A model generated the notes under the pieces. It searched no databases. It was not told the origin of the DNA and saw only the letters and a list, made by a program, of their open reading frames with translations. Both the position numbers and the translations under genes were made by a program. A stretch of DNA of 64,000 nt, from NCBI RefSeq assembly GCF_900104085.1, contig NZ_FNLD01000001.1:351048-415047 (forward strand). The letters run 5' to 3'. This DNA comes from Pseudoxanthomonas sp. CF125 (GTDB lineage Bacteria > Pseudomonadota > Gammaproteobacteria > Xanthomonadales > Xanthomonadaceae). How positions within the stretch are numbered: the stretch's first letter is position 1; every line of letters begins with the position of its first letter. Positions 23,452 to 31,521 of this stretch are shown here, one piece after another.

Positions 23452-26352
23452 TTATTGCTTGCCCAGCCAATGGTCCACCGGCTGCGGCCGTCCGAACAGA
23501 TAGCCCTGGCCGTAGTCGCATCCCATCGTGGCCAATACCTCGCGCTGGTGCGGCGTCTCGATACCCTCGGCTACGATCTCCACGCCCAGCGCGTGGCCCA
23601 GGGCCAGGATCGCCCCGATCACCGCGGAACTGCGCGGCGATGTCCCGGTTTCGAACGGAGCGATGAAACTGCGGTCGATCTTGATCATCTTCAACGGGAA
23701 GCGCTGCACGTGGCCGAGCGAGGAATGGCCGGTGCCGAAATCGTCGAGCGCGGCTTCGATCTTGGCCTCGCGCAGCCGCTGCAGCACGGCGACCATCGCC
23801 TCCGGATCGCCGAGCAGAGTGCCCTCGGTCACTTCCAGGCGCAGGTGCATGGGGTCGAAGCCGATTTCCGTGGTCAGTTCCAGCATCCGCGTGTCGAAAT
23901 CTTCCTGCTGGAACAGGCGCGGCGAGACGTTGAGGGTGATGTAGCCGCCCTCGCGCACCAACCCCTGGCCGCATTCCAGTGCCAGCCGGAACATGCGCCA
24001 ATCGATCGCCTGGATCAGCCCGCTGTCTTCGGCCACCTGCAGGAACTCGCCGGGCGCCAGAATCCCGCGTTGAGGGTGTTGCCAGCGCAGCAACGCCTCG
24101 TAGCCGACCACCGTCTCATCGGCCAGCCGCACCAATGGCTGGAAGTAGGGGGTGAACTCGTCGTTGAGCAGCGCTTCGCGCAAGGACTGTTCCAGGTCCA
24201 GTACGCCTATCGCGGTGCGCTGCATGGCGTGGTCGAACAACACGAAGCGGTTGCGCCCCGCGTCTTTTGCGCGGTACAGGGCCAGATCGGCGTCGTGCAG
24301 TATGCGGTCGGTGGAGTCGTAGCTGTCGTCGATGATGGCGATGCCCATGCTGACCGAAATCTGCAGTTCCCGATCGCCCGCGGTCATCGCCGGCCGCATC
24401 GACTGCAGCACGCGCTGCGCTATCTTGGAGACGGTTTCCGGTATCTGGACCTGCTCGATCAGGATCGCGAACTCGTCGCCGGCCAGGCGCGCGACCATAT
24501 CCGGCTCGCGCACGCAGCTCGCGAGGCGCCGGGCGACTTCCTTGAGCACTTCGTCGCCGGCCAGATGCCCCAGGCTGTCGTTGACCACCTTGAAGCGATC
24601 GACGTCGATGTACAGCAGTCCCAGGCGTTGGCCCGGGTCGCGGGCCAAACGGGCGATGCCGCGCTCCAGGCGATGGCGCAGATGGACGCGATTGGGCAAT
24701 TTGGTCAGCGCATCGTGCATGACCTGGTGCTGCAGCTGCGCTTCGATTTGTTCGCGTACGACGATCTGTTCGCGCAATTCGCCGGTCCGCTCTTCCACCC
24801 TCTGCTCCAGCGAGGCGTTGGCCTGCTTCAGGGCATCGGCGGCCTTGTGGCGCTGGATGCTGCTGGCGAGCTGGTAGGACACGAAAGTCAGCAATTCCGC
24901 GTCGCGTTCGTCGAAACCGACATCCGAGTCGTAGCTCTGCACCGCGACCACGCCTATCGGGCCTTCCGCGCCCAGCAGGGGGGCGCCCAGCCACATCAGC
25001 GTCGGCTTGACCATCATTTCCGGTTCGATTTCCCCGGCTTCGAGCAAGGCTTGCGCACGCGCGCCGTCGACCAACAGCGGCTTGCCGGTGCGCAGGATGT
25101 ATTCGGTCAGGCCGCGCCGGTGCGAGCGCGCTTTCCAATCGCGTTCGTGCCGGTCCCTGGCGTAAGGGAACGAGACGGTGGCGCCGTCGTCGGAAGCCAG
25201 CGCGATGTAGAAATTCTCGGCATCGATGAGCTCGCCGACGATGGCGTGCACGTGATGGTAGAAGTGTTCGTTGGTGTCCTCGACATTGGTGAGCGCGGCT
25301 ATCTGGTAGAGGGCCGCCTGCAGGCGCTCGCCGCGTTCGCGCTCCACCACCTCGCGCCGCAGCTCGAAATTGGTTTCGGCCAGCTGCCGCGTGCGTTCCT
25401 CGACCCTGCGCTCCAGTTCCTCTTGAGTGGTCTTGCGCTCCAGCGCGGTGAGTACGTGCTCGGCCACGAACGCCAGCAGGCTCATCTCGGCCGTGGTGTA
25501 CTGCGTTCCTTCGAGGTAGCTCTGCACGACCAGCGCCCCGCGGACCTGCCCTTCGCGCATCATCGGCACGCCCAGCCAGTCGCTGCTGTCGGCGCCGTGC
25601 AGACGCAACGGACCGGACACCTGCTTGCGTAGCTGCTCGCTCGAGCCCATCAGCGGCTTGCGGTCGCGGACCAGGTACCAGGTCAGTCCGCGTTCGATCT
25701 GCGCCAGCGGGATTTCCACATCGGGGTCCAGTTCCTGTGTGTCCACTACATCGGCGAAATACAGGAAACGCAGACTGTCGTGCCCGCTGTCGTACAGGGC
25801 GATATAGAAGTTCTCCGCGTACATCAGGCCGGAAACGATGCGGTGCAGGCCGCGCAGCATGTCGGGCATGTCCAGGTCGGAGCCGGCCATGTCGGCGATC
25901 GCATACAGCGAGCGCTGCAGCATTTCGGCCTGTTCCAGACGCAACACGCTTTGCTGCATGCCCAGCACCGTCAGCAGCTCGCGCAGGCGGCGCGCAACCG
26001 GCTCCAGCAGTTCGGGGCAGCCGGCCGGGCAATGCAGCACCGCCGCAATCTGGTCGCCGTCGTCGTGAAGAATGCGCAGATGCTCCGGAGGCACGCCGCC
26101 GGTTCGCGTAGTGGCCACTGCGTCCACGGCTTCGACCAGGGTGGCATCGTCGGGTGCGGCAGGATGGCAGGCGATATCGCGTGGCCAGCGCGTCGACCAC
26201 AGTACGGTGGCGCGGCGATCGGTCCGCAGCAGTATTTCGATGGCCTCGGCTGGCGTGGCGGCGTACAGCAGGCGGCTGGCCGCCTCTTCCATTCCCACGG
26301 AAACGACCGCCGCATCCCCGGCTTTCGCCTTGCTTAACCGCGGTATGGTCAT
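23452..26352 (-). CDS. GAF-GAF-GGDEF-EAL c-di-GMP turnover protein
   Basis: A 966-residue cytoplasmic sensor. Two GAF domains (about 160-310 and 350-490) are each followed by a coiled-coil (ERKTTQEELERRVEERTRQL and LKQANASLEQRVEERTGEL). The GGDEF domain (about 530-690) has the variant ARLAGDEFAIL and an inhibitory RxxD site (CVREPD) at the right distance. The EAL domain (705-955) has YEALLRW, DDFGTGHSSL, KIDRSFI and EIVAEGIE, so it looks catalytically complete. ATG 26352 follows AAAGGATGCA. It is convergent with the Crp-family gene, 12 bases apart. Confidence 0.93.
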   Translation of the reverse strand: MTIPRLSKAKAGDAAVVSVGMEEAASRLLYAATPAEAIEILLRTDRRATVLWSTRWPRDIACHPAAPDDATLVEAVDAVATTRTGGVPPEHLRILHDDGDQIAAVLHCPAGCPELLEPVARRLRELLTVLGMQQSVLRLEQAEMLQRSLYAIADMAGSDLDMPDMLRGLHRIVSGLMYAENFYIALYDSGHDSLRFLYFADVVDTQELDPDVEIPLAQIERGLTWYLVRDRKPLMGSSEQLRKQVSGPLRLHGADSSDWLGVPMMREGQVRGALVVQSYLEGTQYTTAEMSLLAFVAEHVLTALERKTTQEELERRVEERTRQLAETNFELRREVVERERGERLQAALYQIAALTNVEDTNEHFYHHVHAIVGELIDAENFYIALASDDGATVSFPYARDRHERDWKARSHRRGLTEYILRTGKPLLVDGARAQALLEAGEIEPEMMVKPTLMWLGAPLLGAEGPIGVVAVQSYDSDVGFDERDAELLTFVSYQLASSIQRHKAADALKQANASLEQRVEERTGELREQIVVREQIEAQLQHQVMHDALTKLPNRVHLRHRLERGIARLARDPGQRLGLLYIDVDRFKVVNDSLGHLAGDEVLKEVARRLASCVREPDMVARLAGDEFAILIEQVQIPETVSKIAQRVLQSMRPAMTAGDRELQISVSMGIAIIDDSYDSTDRILHDADLALYRAKDAGRNRFVLFDHAMQRTAIGVLDLEQSLREALLNDEFTPYFQPLVRLADETVVGYEALLRWQHPQRGILAPGEFLQVAEDSGLIQAIDWRMFRLALECGQGLVREGGYITLNVSPRLFQQEDFDTRMLELTTEIGFDPMHLRLEVTEGTLLGDPEAMVAVLQRLREAKIEAALDDFGTGHSSLGHVQRFPLKMIKIDRSFIAPFETGTSPRSSAVIGAILALGHALGVEIVAEGIETPHQREVLATMGCDYGQGYLFGRPQPVDHWLGKQ

Positions 26353-26642
26353 TGCATCCTTTCCCCTGGCCTGATGGAGCTGCGGCCGTTGTCGTCGCAA
26401 GCGCCCGTCGCGGGGGAAAGACGGCGCTGTATTCGGTGACGGACAGGGACGAGCACGCCGTAATGCTACGGGTAGCCCGCTGCACATACCGTGACGGCAT
26501 TCGCCTTAAGCGCCGGGCGGCTAAAGAGGGAGAATGCGGGTTTCCCGGGGAAAACCCGTGCGCCAGGGATTGGATTCGGCGCTTCCGCGGAACGATTCCG
26601 AGCTGTGGCGCAGACAGTCCGGCGCCGGGTGATTCGCTTCGA

Positions 26643-26919
26643 TCAACGAGAGCCGGAAACGAATCGGCCGGGTACCGCATGCAGCGCTACGTTCAACCGG
26701 TCCACCACCATGGCCCAGTCGGCATCGTCCTGGCGCTCCTCGCGCAGGAGTTGCGACTGCGCGGGCGACCAGAACGGCGCGTCTTCCAGGCGCATGCCGT
26801 CGGGCATCGGCGAGTGGGTGGCGATGAAGCGCTGGATACTGGCGCTGGATACTGGCGCTGTCGCTGGCCAGGCCCAATTGGGCGAATAGTTCGGAGAACG
26901 GGTGCACGGTCGGTTCCAT
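26643..26919 (-). pseudogene. DUF2789 gene broken by 13-bp duplication
   Basis: The gene begins MEPTVHPFSELFAQLGLASD as in DUF2789. At 26832-26857 a 13-base unit (CTGGATACTGGCG on the plus strand) occurs twice. Removing one copy gives an 87-residue product that continues FIATHSPMPDGMRLEDAPFW, then SPAQSQLLREERQDDADW, the expected family pattern, ending at the TGA at 26643-26645. As it stands, the frame shifts after SASIQ and runs on to 26521. Hence a recent, in principle reversible inactivation, or a sequencing artefact. Confidence 0.8.
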
Positions 26920-26993
26920 GGCGCTGCTCGATATGGCGGAAACAGCAGCCTATCGGCGTACGGGTTAAGCCGCAGCGATGCGAGTTCCGCCGC

Positions 26994-27467
26994 TTATTCC
27001 AGCGTATAGCTGAAATCGTAGGAGTGCTTGCCGCCCTCGATGACGATGCGCATCGATCCGGACAAACCTTCCAGCGCACCGGTCCCGGACTCGGGAACCA
27101 CGGTGACCGTCCATTCCTGCGGCGTGCCCTGGACCATCAGCGCGCGATGCACCATGACGAAACTGCCGCTGCGCCCGTGCAGGGTGCCGGTTATCTTCTC
27201 GAGGGCCACGTAGGCGCCGGACTTCGAACCGTCTCCCGAGGCCAGCATTTCGCCTTGACCGCTGGCTTCCAGATCGCCGTGGAAACGCTTGTCCAGGGAC
27301 AGGCGGCCAAGCCCGGAAGCCTGGGCCGGCGGATTGTCCGCGGTTTGCGGTTGAACCTTGACTTCGAAGGTACCGAGGGCTTGCATGGGAACGGACTCCG
27401 TATTGGTTTGCGCTGCTGCCGGCAGGCAGCAACTGCAGGCGAGCAGCAACGGGGCAAAGGCTTTCAT
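26994..27467 (-). CDS. DUF3224 exported protein
   Basis: A 157-residue exported protein. The signal peptide is MKAFAPLLLACSCCLPAAAQ. The mature part is DUF3224 (allene-oxide-cyclase-barrel-like): GTFEVKVQPQTAD at the start, FHGDLEASGQGEMLASG in the middle and LEGLSGSMRIVIEGGKHSYD at the end, which matches the family layout. Function is unknown. ATG 27467 has GAAACTCAAGC-like sequence on the coding strand upstream. It diverges from the AraC gene across about 98 bases. Confidence 0.85.
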   Translation of the reverse strand: MKAFAPLLLACSCCLPAAAQTNTESVPMQALGTFEVKVQPQTADNPPAQASGLGRLSLDKRFHGDLEASGQGEMLASGDGSKSGAYVALEKITGTLHGRSGSFVMVHRALMVQGTPQEWTVTVVPESGTGALEGLSGSMRIVIEGGKHSYDFSYTLE

Positions 27468-27565
27468 GGGAAACTCAAGCGGGGCGAGATGCCGATGAGA
27501 GCATGGCGAAAGTGCCGACGATTGTAAAAACGCGACCCGCGTGCGCACAGCCGGGGGGCGAGCCG

Positions 27566-28372
27566 ATGAATTCCGGAGTAGGCAAGGCTCGGGGTGTGCT
27601 GCGTTCGGCGCCGGGGCCCGGCGTTTTCCACCATGCGCGCTTGCCGCCGCCGCCCGTGCTGGCCACGGTGATCCAGCACTTCTGGATCGTGCGCTGGGAT
27701 TTGCGTGGATGTCCTGCGCAAACCCGCGAAACTTTGCCGCACCCCAACGCGCACCTGGTGCTGGAGGCCGGCCAGGCGCGCGTGCACGGCGTCCATACCG
27801 GCCGCTTCATCAGCGTGCTCGAAGGGCAGGGCGTGGTGTTCGGGGTGAAGTTCCGCCCTGGCGGTTTCCGCCCGTTCCTGCGGGAGCCGTTGTCGGCCTT
27901 GCGCAACCGCAGCGTATCGTTGCGGGAACTGTTCGGCGCCGAGGGCGACCGTTTGGGCCCGGCCGTGCTTTCGCAACAGGACGATGCGGCGATGGTGGCG
28001 GTAGCCGTCGATTTTCTTACCCCGCATTTGCCGCCAGTCGGCGAGGAAGTGGAGCGCGTAGGACGGATCGTCGACGGGATCGCGAGGGACCGCAGCGTCA
28101 ACACCCTCGACGACTTGGTGGCGCAATGGCGGACAGGCAAGCGCGCGTTGCAGCGGATATTCAACGAATACGTGGGCGTCGGACCCAAATGGGTGATCAG
28201 CCGGTACCGCATGCACGAAGCGCTGGAGCGCATGGAGCAGGACGATGGGCTTGAATGGGCACGATTGGCGCTGGAGTTGGGCTATTTCGATCAGGCGCAT
28301 TTCATCCGCGACTTCAAAGCCCTGGTGGGGTGTCCGCCCGCCGAATACTGGCGCCGCTACCGTGACGGTTGA
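27566..28372 (+). CDS. AraC-family transcription regulator
   Basis: A 268-residue regulator with an N-terminal DUF6597-type domain (about 20-130; QHFWIVRWDLRGCPAQTRET and GQGVVFGVKFRPGGFRPFL) and a C-terminal AraC DNA-binding domain (NTLDDLVAQWRTGKRALQRI, then ARLALELGYFDQAHFIRDFK). The start is ATG 27566 because GGGGGCGAG lies 7 bases upstream and the region before it is not family-like. It could control the divergent DUF3224 gene, but no operator was identified. Confidence 0.88.
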   Translation: MNSGVGKARGVLRSAPGPGVFHHARLPPPPVLATVIQHFWIVRWDLRGCPAQTRETLPHPNAHLVLEAGQARVHGVHTGRFISVLEGQGVVFGVKFRPGGFRPFLREPLSALRNRSVSLRELFGAEGDRLGPAVLSQQDDAAMVAVAVDFLTPHLPPVGEEVERVGRIVDGIARDRSVNTLDDLVAQWRTGKRALQRIFNEYVGVGPKWVISRYRMHEALERMEQDDGLEWARLALELGYFDQAHFIRDFKALVGCPPAEYWRRYRDG

Positions 28373-28599
28373 CGCTGTCCGCACAGCGTCGCGCGGCGCG
28401 GAGGACGTTTGCAGCAGCCTTCCGGGGACAGCGACGTTTTTGCTTGAACGCCACGCTTGCGTTAGCGTGGCGCTCTTGCGGGAAAAATGGGCTTGGGAAT
28501 GAAGGCAAGGCATCGTAAGGCCGATCAGGCACCGCAGATGGCACCGTGCGGCGCCGATGTGAAAAACGCGTGAGCGTGCGCCGGGGTTCGCCCATTCCC

Positions 28600-29172
28600 A
28601 TGCAGGACTCGCTGGCCGGCATGGAAGCCAGGTCCGAAACCGGCAGCCTGTTCTTTTGCGTATTTCCGGAACCGGCAGCCCGGGAAGCGATCGTCGCCGA
28701 GGCCGACGCCCTGCGCGTCGAGCATTCGCTGATCGGTCCCGCCATCAAGCCCAACCGGTTGCACGCCACGCTGCACTATCTTGGCGAGCACCTGATCGAT
28801 CGCGCCGACATAGTGGATGCTGCGACGACGGCAGCGTCGCGGGTCAGGCACGCGCCGTTCGAAGTCACTCTGGCGCGCGCCTCCAGCTTCTCCACGCGCA
28901 ACGACAAGCATCCTTGCGTATTGCTGTGCCCGGAGGAGCGCCCGCCGATCCACGGATTGTGGCGCGAGCTCAGCAACCGCCTGATGGCCGGCGGATTCGG
29001 ACGCTATCTGAAACGGGAGTTCACTCCGCACGTCACGGTGCTGTACGACACGCGCGTGCTGACTCCGCATGCGATCGAACCGATCCGCTGGCAGGCGCGC
29101 GATTTCGCGCTGGTGCGCAGCTTGCAGGGCGAGTATGAAGTGATCGGCAGCTGGCCGTTGCGCGCGTCATAG
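28600..29172 (+). CDS. thpR: RNA 2',3'-cyclic 3'-phosphodiesterase
   Basis: A 190-residue member of the 2H phosphoesterase (LigT/ThpR) family, which opens 2',3'-cyclic phosphates on RNA. Both HxT motifs are present: HATLHYLGEH near residue 53 and HVTVLYDTRV near 147. Spacing fits the family. ATG 28600 or 28621 could start it; neither has a strong RBS. The last bases overlap by 6 the end of the convergent TPR gene. Confidence 0.85.
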   Translation: MQDSLAGMEARSETGSLFFCVFPEPAAREAIVAEADALRVEHSLIGPAIKPNRLHATLHYLGEHLIDRADIVDAATTAASRVRHAPFEVTLARASSFSTRNDKHPCVLLCPEERPPIHGLWRELSNRLMAGGFGRYLKREFTPHVTVLYDTRVLTPHAIEPIRWQARDFALVRSLQGEYEVIGSWPLRAS

Positions 29173-30318
29173 GCCGCCGGTCGCGCGCAGGCCGTCCAGC
29201 ATCGTCCGGTATTGCGCAAGCGCCGCCTCGTCCTTGCCCGAGGCCAGCGCCAGCGCGCGCTGCAGTGCGCGGCGGGCGCTGCGCTGATTTCCCGCCTGCG
29301 CATAGGCGCGGGCCAGGCCATGGTAGAACCGGTGTTCGCCGGCATGCAGGCGGATCGCGCGCTGATAGCGCTTGATGGCCGAGGCGTAATCGCCCTGTTG
29401 TTCGAATTGCATGGCGAGCATGAACTGGTGGAAAGGATCTCGCGATTGCAGTTTGTCCAGCCGGCGCCGGAACTGTGCTTCGCGTTCATGGTCGCCGCTG
29501 CGCTTGTACAGGGAGATCAGATTGAACAGGGCGCTGGAGTGTTCGGGGGCCAGCGACAGCGCCGTGGCGTAGGCCTGTTCCGCGCCCTCCATATCGCCGC
29601 TGTGCAGACGCAGCACGCCGGTGTTGCTCCAGGTAGTGGGGTAGGCCGGGTCCAGCCCGATGGAGATATCGGCATGGGCCAGTGCGGCGGAAAGATCGCC
29701 CAGAACCAGCAGCTGGGCGGCGCGGTTGTTGTAGTACTGGGCCAGCAGGCGCTGTTCGCCGATGGGATGGGCCGGATGGCGTCCGATCACGAAACTGCTG
29801 CCCACATCCACCACATAGCGCTGCGCGCCGAGACGCACTGCGGCATTGACGTGGTTGCTGCGGTAGACCACGTCGTTGCGCTGCTGCCAGGCCAGCGTTT
29901 CGTCGATCTCCTGCGGGTATGCGTCCAGTCCGGCTTCGCGCGCCAGAGCCAGGAACACCAAGGTGTAGGTGAGGCAGTTGGCCTGCCGGCTGAGGTAGGC
30001 CTGTTCCACTGTCTGGGTAGCGTCGTCGTGGTATTCCAGGCGCAGCCCGTCCTGGCTGATCGACATCAGCTCGATCAGCCGCCGCAGACGTTGCGAATGG
30101 TTGCGGCCCGGTGCATTGACCCGCTCCTGCACCAGAGCGCGAAGCGCGGGCGGCACCGCCATGATCTGCGCGGGGTCGGGCGGAACATGGTCCGGACGGG
30201 CATGCTCCGGACGGGCGTGCTCCGGACGGGCGTGCTCCGGACGGGCGTGCTCCGGACGGGCATGTTCGCTCGTCGGAGCAGACAGCGCCAACGCCGCCGC
30301 AAGCGCCCAGCCGATCAT
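29167..30318 (-). CDS. TPR protein with transglutaminase-like core
   Basis: A 383-residue exported or membrane-attached protein. After a signal peptide (IGWALAAALALSAPTSEH), five EHARP units form a polar linker. A transglutaminase/cysteine-protease-like core follows (LSRQANCLTYTLVFLALARE, with Cys, and HVNAAVRLGAQRYVVDVGSS with His and Asp). The C-terminal half holds four to five TPR repeats (TTWSNTGVLRLHSGDMEGAE, ALFNLISLYKRSGDHEREAQ). Function is unknown. GGGAGGG precedes ATG 30318; a GTG 15 bases upstream is an alternative. The 15-bp repeat at 30191-30265 codes for the linker. Confidence 0.8.
   Translation of the reverse strand: MIGWALAAALALSAPTSEHARPEHARPEHARPEHARPEHARPDHVPPDPAQIMAVPPALRALVQERVNAPGRNHSQRLRRLIELMSISQDGLRLEYHDDATQTVEQAYLSRQANCLTYTLVFLALAREAGLDAYPQEIDETLAWQQRNDVVYRSNHVNAAVRLGAQRYVVDVGSSFVIGRHPAHPIGEQRLLAQYYNNRAAQLLVLGDLSAALAHADISIGLDPAYPTTWSNTGVLRLHSGDMEGAEQAYATALSLAPEHSSALFNLISLYKRSGDHEREAQFRRRLDKLQSRDPFHQFMLAMQFEQQGDYASAIKRYQRAIRLHAGEHRFYHGLARAYAQAGNQRSARRALQRALALASGKDEAALAQYRTMLDGLRATGGL
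30191..30265 (-). repeat. 15-bp tandem repeat (five copies), encoding EHARP
   Basis: Five direct copies of TCCGGACGGGCRTGC stand in tandem inside the TPR gene. They encode Glu-His-Ala-Arg-Pro, and the next unit has diverged to DHVPP. Copies differ only by G/A or C/T at single sites, so expansion was recent and copy number probably varies between strains. Any change in copy number keeps the frame. Confidence 0.9.
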
Positions 30319-30503
30319 CGCCGACCCTCCCACAGCAAGCGGCCGATGCCGCTCGCAGCGAGTCTAGACCTTAGCCGGCGCGGATACCTGTGCGTAATCG
30401 GTCGGCCTGCGGCACGGCGCGATTGCCCGATGTCGCGCCGTCACCATATCGTTCATTCCGGCGGGGCTATTCTCGCCCGAACGTACCGCAACAGGAGGCC
30501 GCC

Positions 30504-30770
30504 ATGGCTACCGGCTGGGCAGGCGACGGCGCCGTGCAGGACCAGATCGACGCCACCGTGAAAGACGGCATCAAGCGCGCCCGCAGCCAACTGCCGCAGG
30601 GACCGAGCTTGAGCCACTGCGAGGAATGCGACACGCCCATCCCCGAGGCACGGCGCAAGGCGGTGCCGGGCGTGCGCCTGTGCGTTCCCTGCCAGGAAGC
30701 GCATGACCAAGAGCAGGGCGCGCAAAGCGGCTACAACCGCCGCGGCAGCAAGGACAGCCAGCTGCGTTGA
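30504..30770 (+). CDS. DksA/TraR-type zinc finger protein
   Basis: An 88-residue protein with a DksA/TraR C4 zinc finger: HCEECDTPIPEARRKAVPG and then RLCVPCQEAHD. Only the zinc finger and short flanks are present, as in YbiI-like proteins. Such proteins often influence RNA polymerase or act as small adaptors. ATG 30504 has ACAGGAGG 6 bases upstream. The gene is followed at 60 bases by the DUF6445 gene. Confidence 0.85.
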   Translation: MATGWAGDGAVQDQIDATVKDGIKRARSQLPQGPSLSHCEECDTPIPEARRKAVPGVRLCVPCQEAHDQEQGAQSGYNRRGSKDSQLR

Positions 30771-30830
30771 GCCGCCAATCCGCGAGGGCGCGGTTGAAGG
30801 AAGCGGCGGCTAACGATTAGGCTGGCTGCC

Positions 30831-31439
30831 ATGCCTACCTCAATGATCATCGTCGACGACTTCCTGGACAACGCACAAGCCTTGCGGGAAGCCTCGCTGC
30901 GGCTGACCTATCCGCCGCAAGAGGGCATGTTTCCCGGCCGCAATTCGGTGGAGCGGATCGACATCGAAGGACTCGCGCAACAGGTTTCCCGGCTGGTGGG
31001 CGAACCGCTGGAAGCGATGCCGCCGCCGCAGGCGCACGCCAAAAGCCGCATCACCCTGGCTGCGGACAAGGGCAAGGCGAAGGTGCATGTGGATGCGGCG
31101 CACTGGTCGGGCATCCTTTATCTCAGCCGCCCGCAGGACTGCCAGGGCGGCACCGAATTCTTCCGCCACCGTGCCACCAACACCGATCGGGCGCCGTACG
31201 ACGATCGCGAAGCGGCGGCGCTCGGGTACTCGTCCGCCAAGGGTATGGTGGATGAGATCCTGGAGAGAGACGGCACCGACGACTCGAAGTGGGAAATGAC
31301 CCAGTGCGTACCCATGCGCTTCAACCGCCTGCTGCTGTTGCGTCCGTGGCTGTGGCATACGGCAGGCGCGAACTTCGGCGATACCCTGGAAAACGGGCGG
31401 CTGGTCTACCTGATGTTCTTCGCCTCTTCCCAGCGCTGA
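30831..31439 (+). CDS. DUF6445 protein (2OG-Fe(II) oxygenase-like)
   Basis: A 202-residue protein of DUF6445. Motifs resemble a 2-oxoglutarate/Fe(II) oxygenase fold: KVHVDAAHWSGILYLS with His-x-Asp and a later LLLRPWLWHTAGANFGD with His, followed by NGRLVYLMFFA with Arg. Catalysis is inferred, not proven. A terminator hairpin follows the stop codon. Confidence 0.8.
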   Translation: MPTSMIIVDDFLDNAQALREASLRLTYPPQEGMFPGRNSVERIDIEGLAQQVSRLVGEPLEAMPPPQAHAKSRITLAADKGKAKVHVDAAHWSGILYLSRPQDCQGGTEFFRHRATNTDRAPYDDREAAALGYSSAKGMVDEILERDGTDDSKWEMTQCVPMRFNRLLLLRPWLWHTAGANFGDTLENGRLVYLMFFASSQR

Positions 31440-31457
31440 GGCCAAGCACGCGCATGA

Positions 31458-31486
31458 GAAACGCCCGGCAGCGCCGGGCGTTTTCG
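31458..31486 (+). terminator. Rho-independent terminator after DUF6445 gene
   Basis: AACGCCCGGC, loop of three bases, GCCGGGCGTT then TTCGTTTC: a strong GC stem with a T-rich tail on the plus strand, 18 bases after the stop codon at 31439. On the minus strand it would also follow the esterase gene only if read through, so it is assigned to the plus gene. Confidence 0.8.
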
Positions 31487-31521
31487 TTTCCATCGTCGCG
31501 CCGCGATCGACAACAAGCCTG

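Noticed and set aside
24116-26680. Long alternative minus frame over the GGDEF-EAL gene
   Set aside because: Arg/Ala/Gly-rich shadow; the real frame shows GAF, GGDEF and EAL motifs.
26521-26919. 132-codon minus frame as an intact gene
   Set aside because: Only the first 25 residues match DUF2789; the rest is the out-of-frame part after the 13-bp duplication.
30191-30265. CRISPR-like repeat array
   Set aside because: Units are direct 15-bp tandems without spacers inside a coding region.
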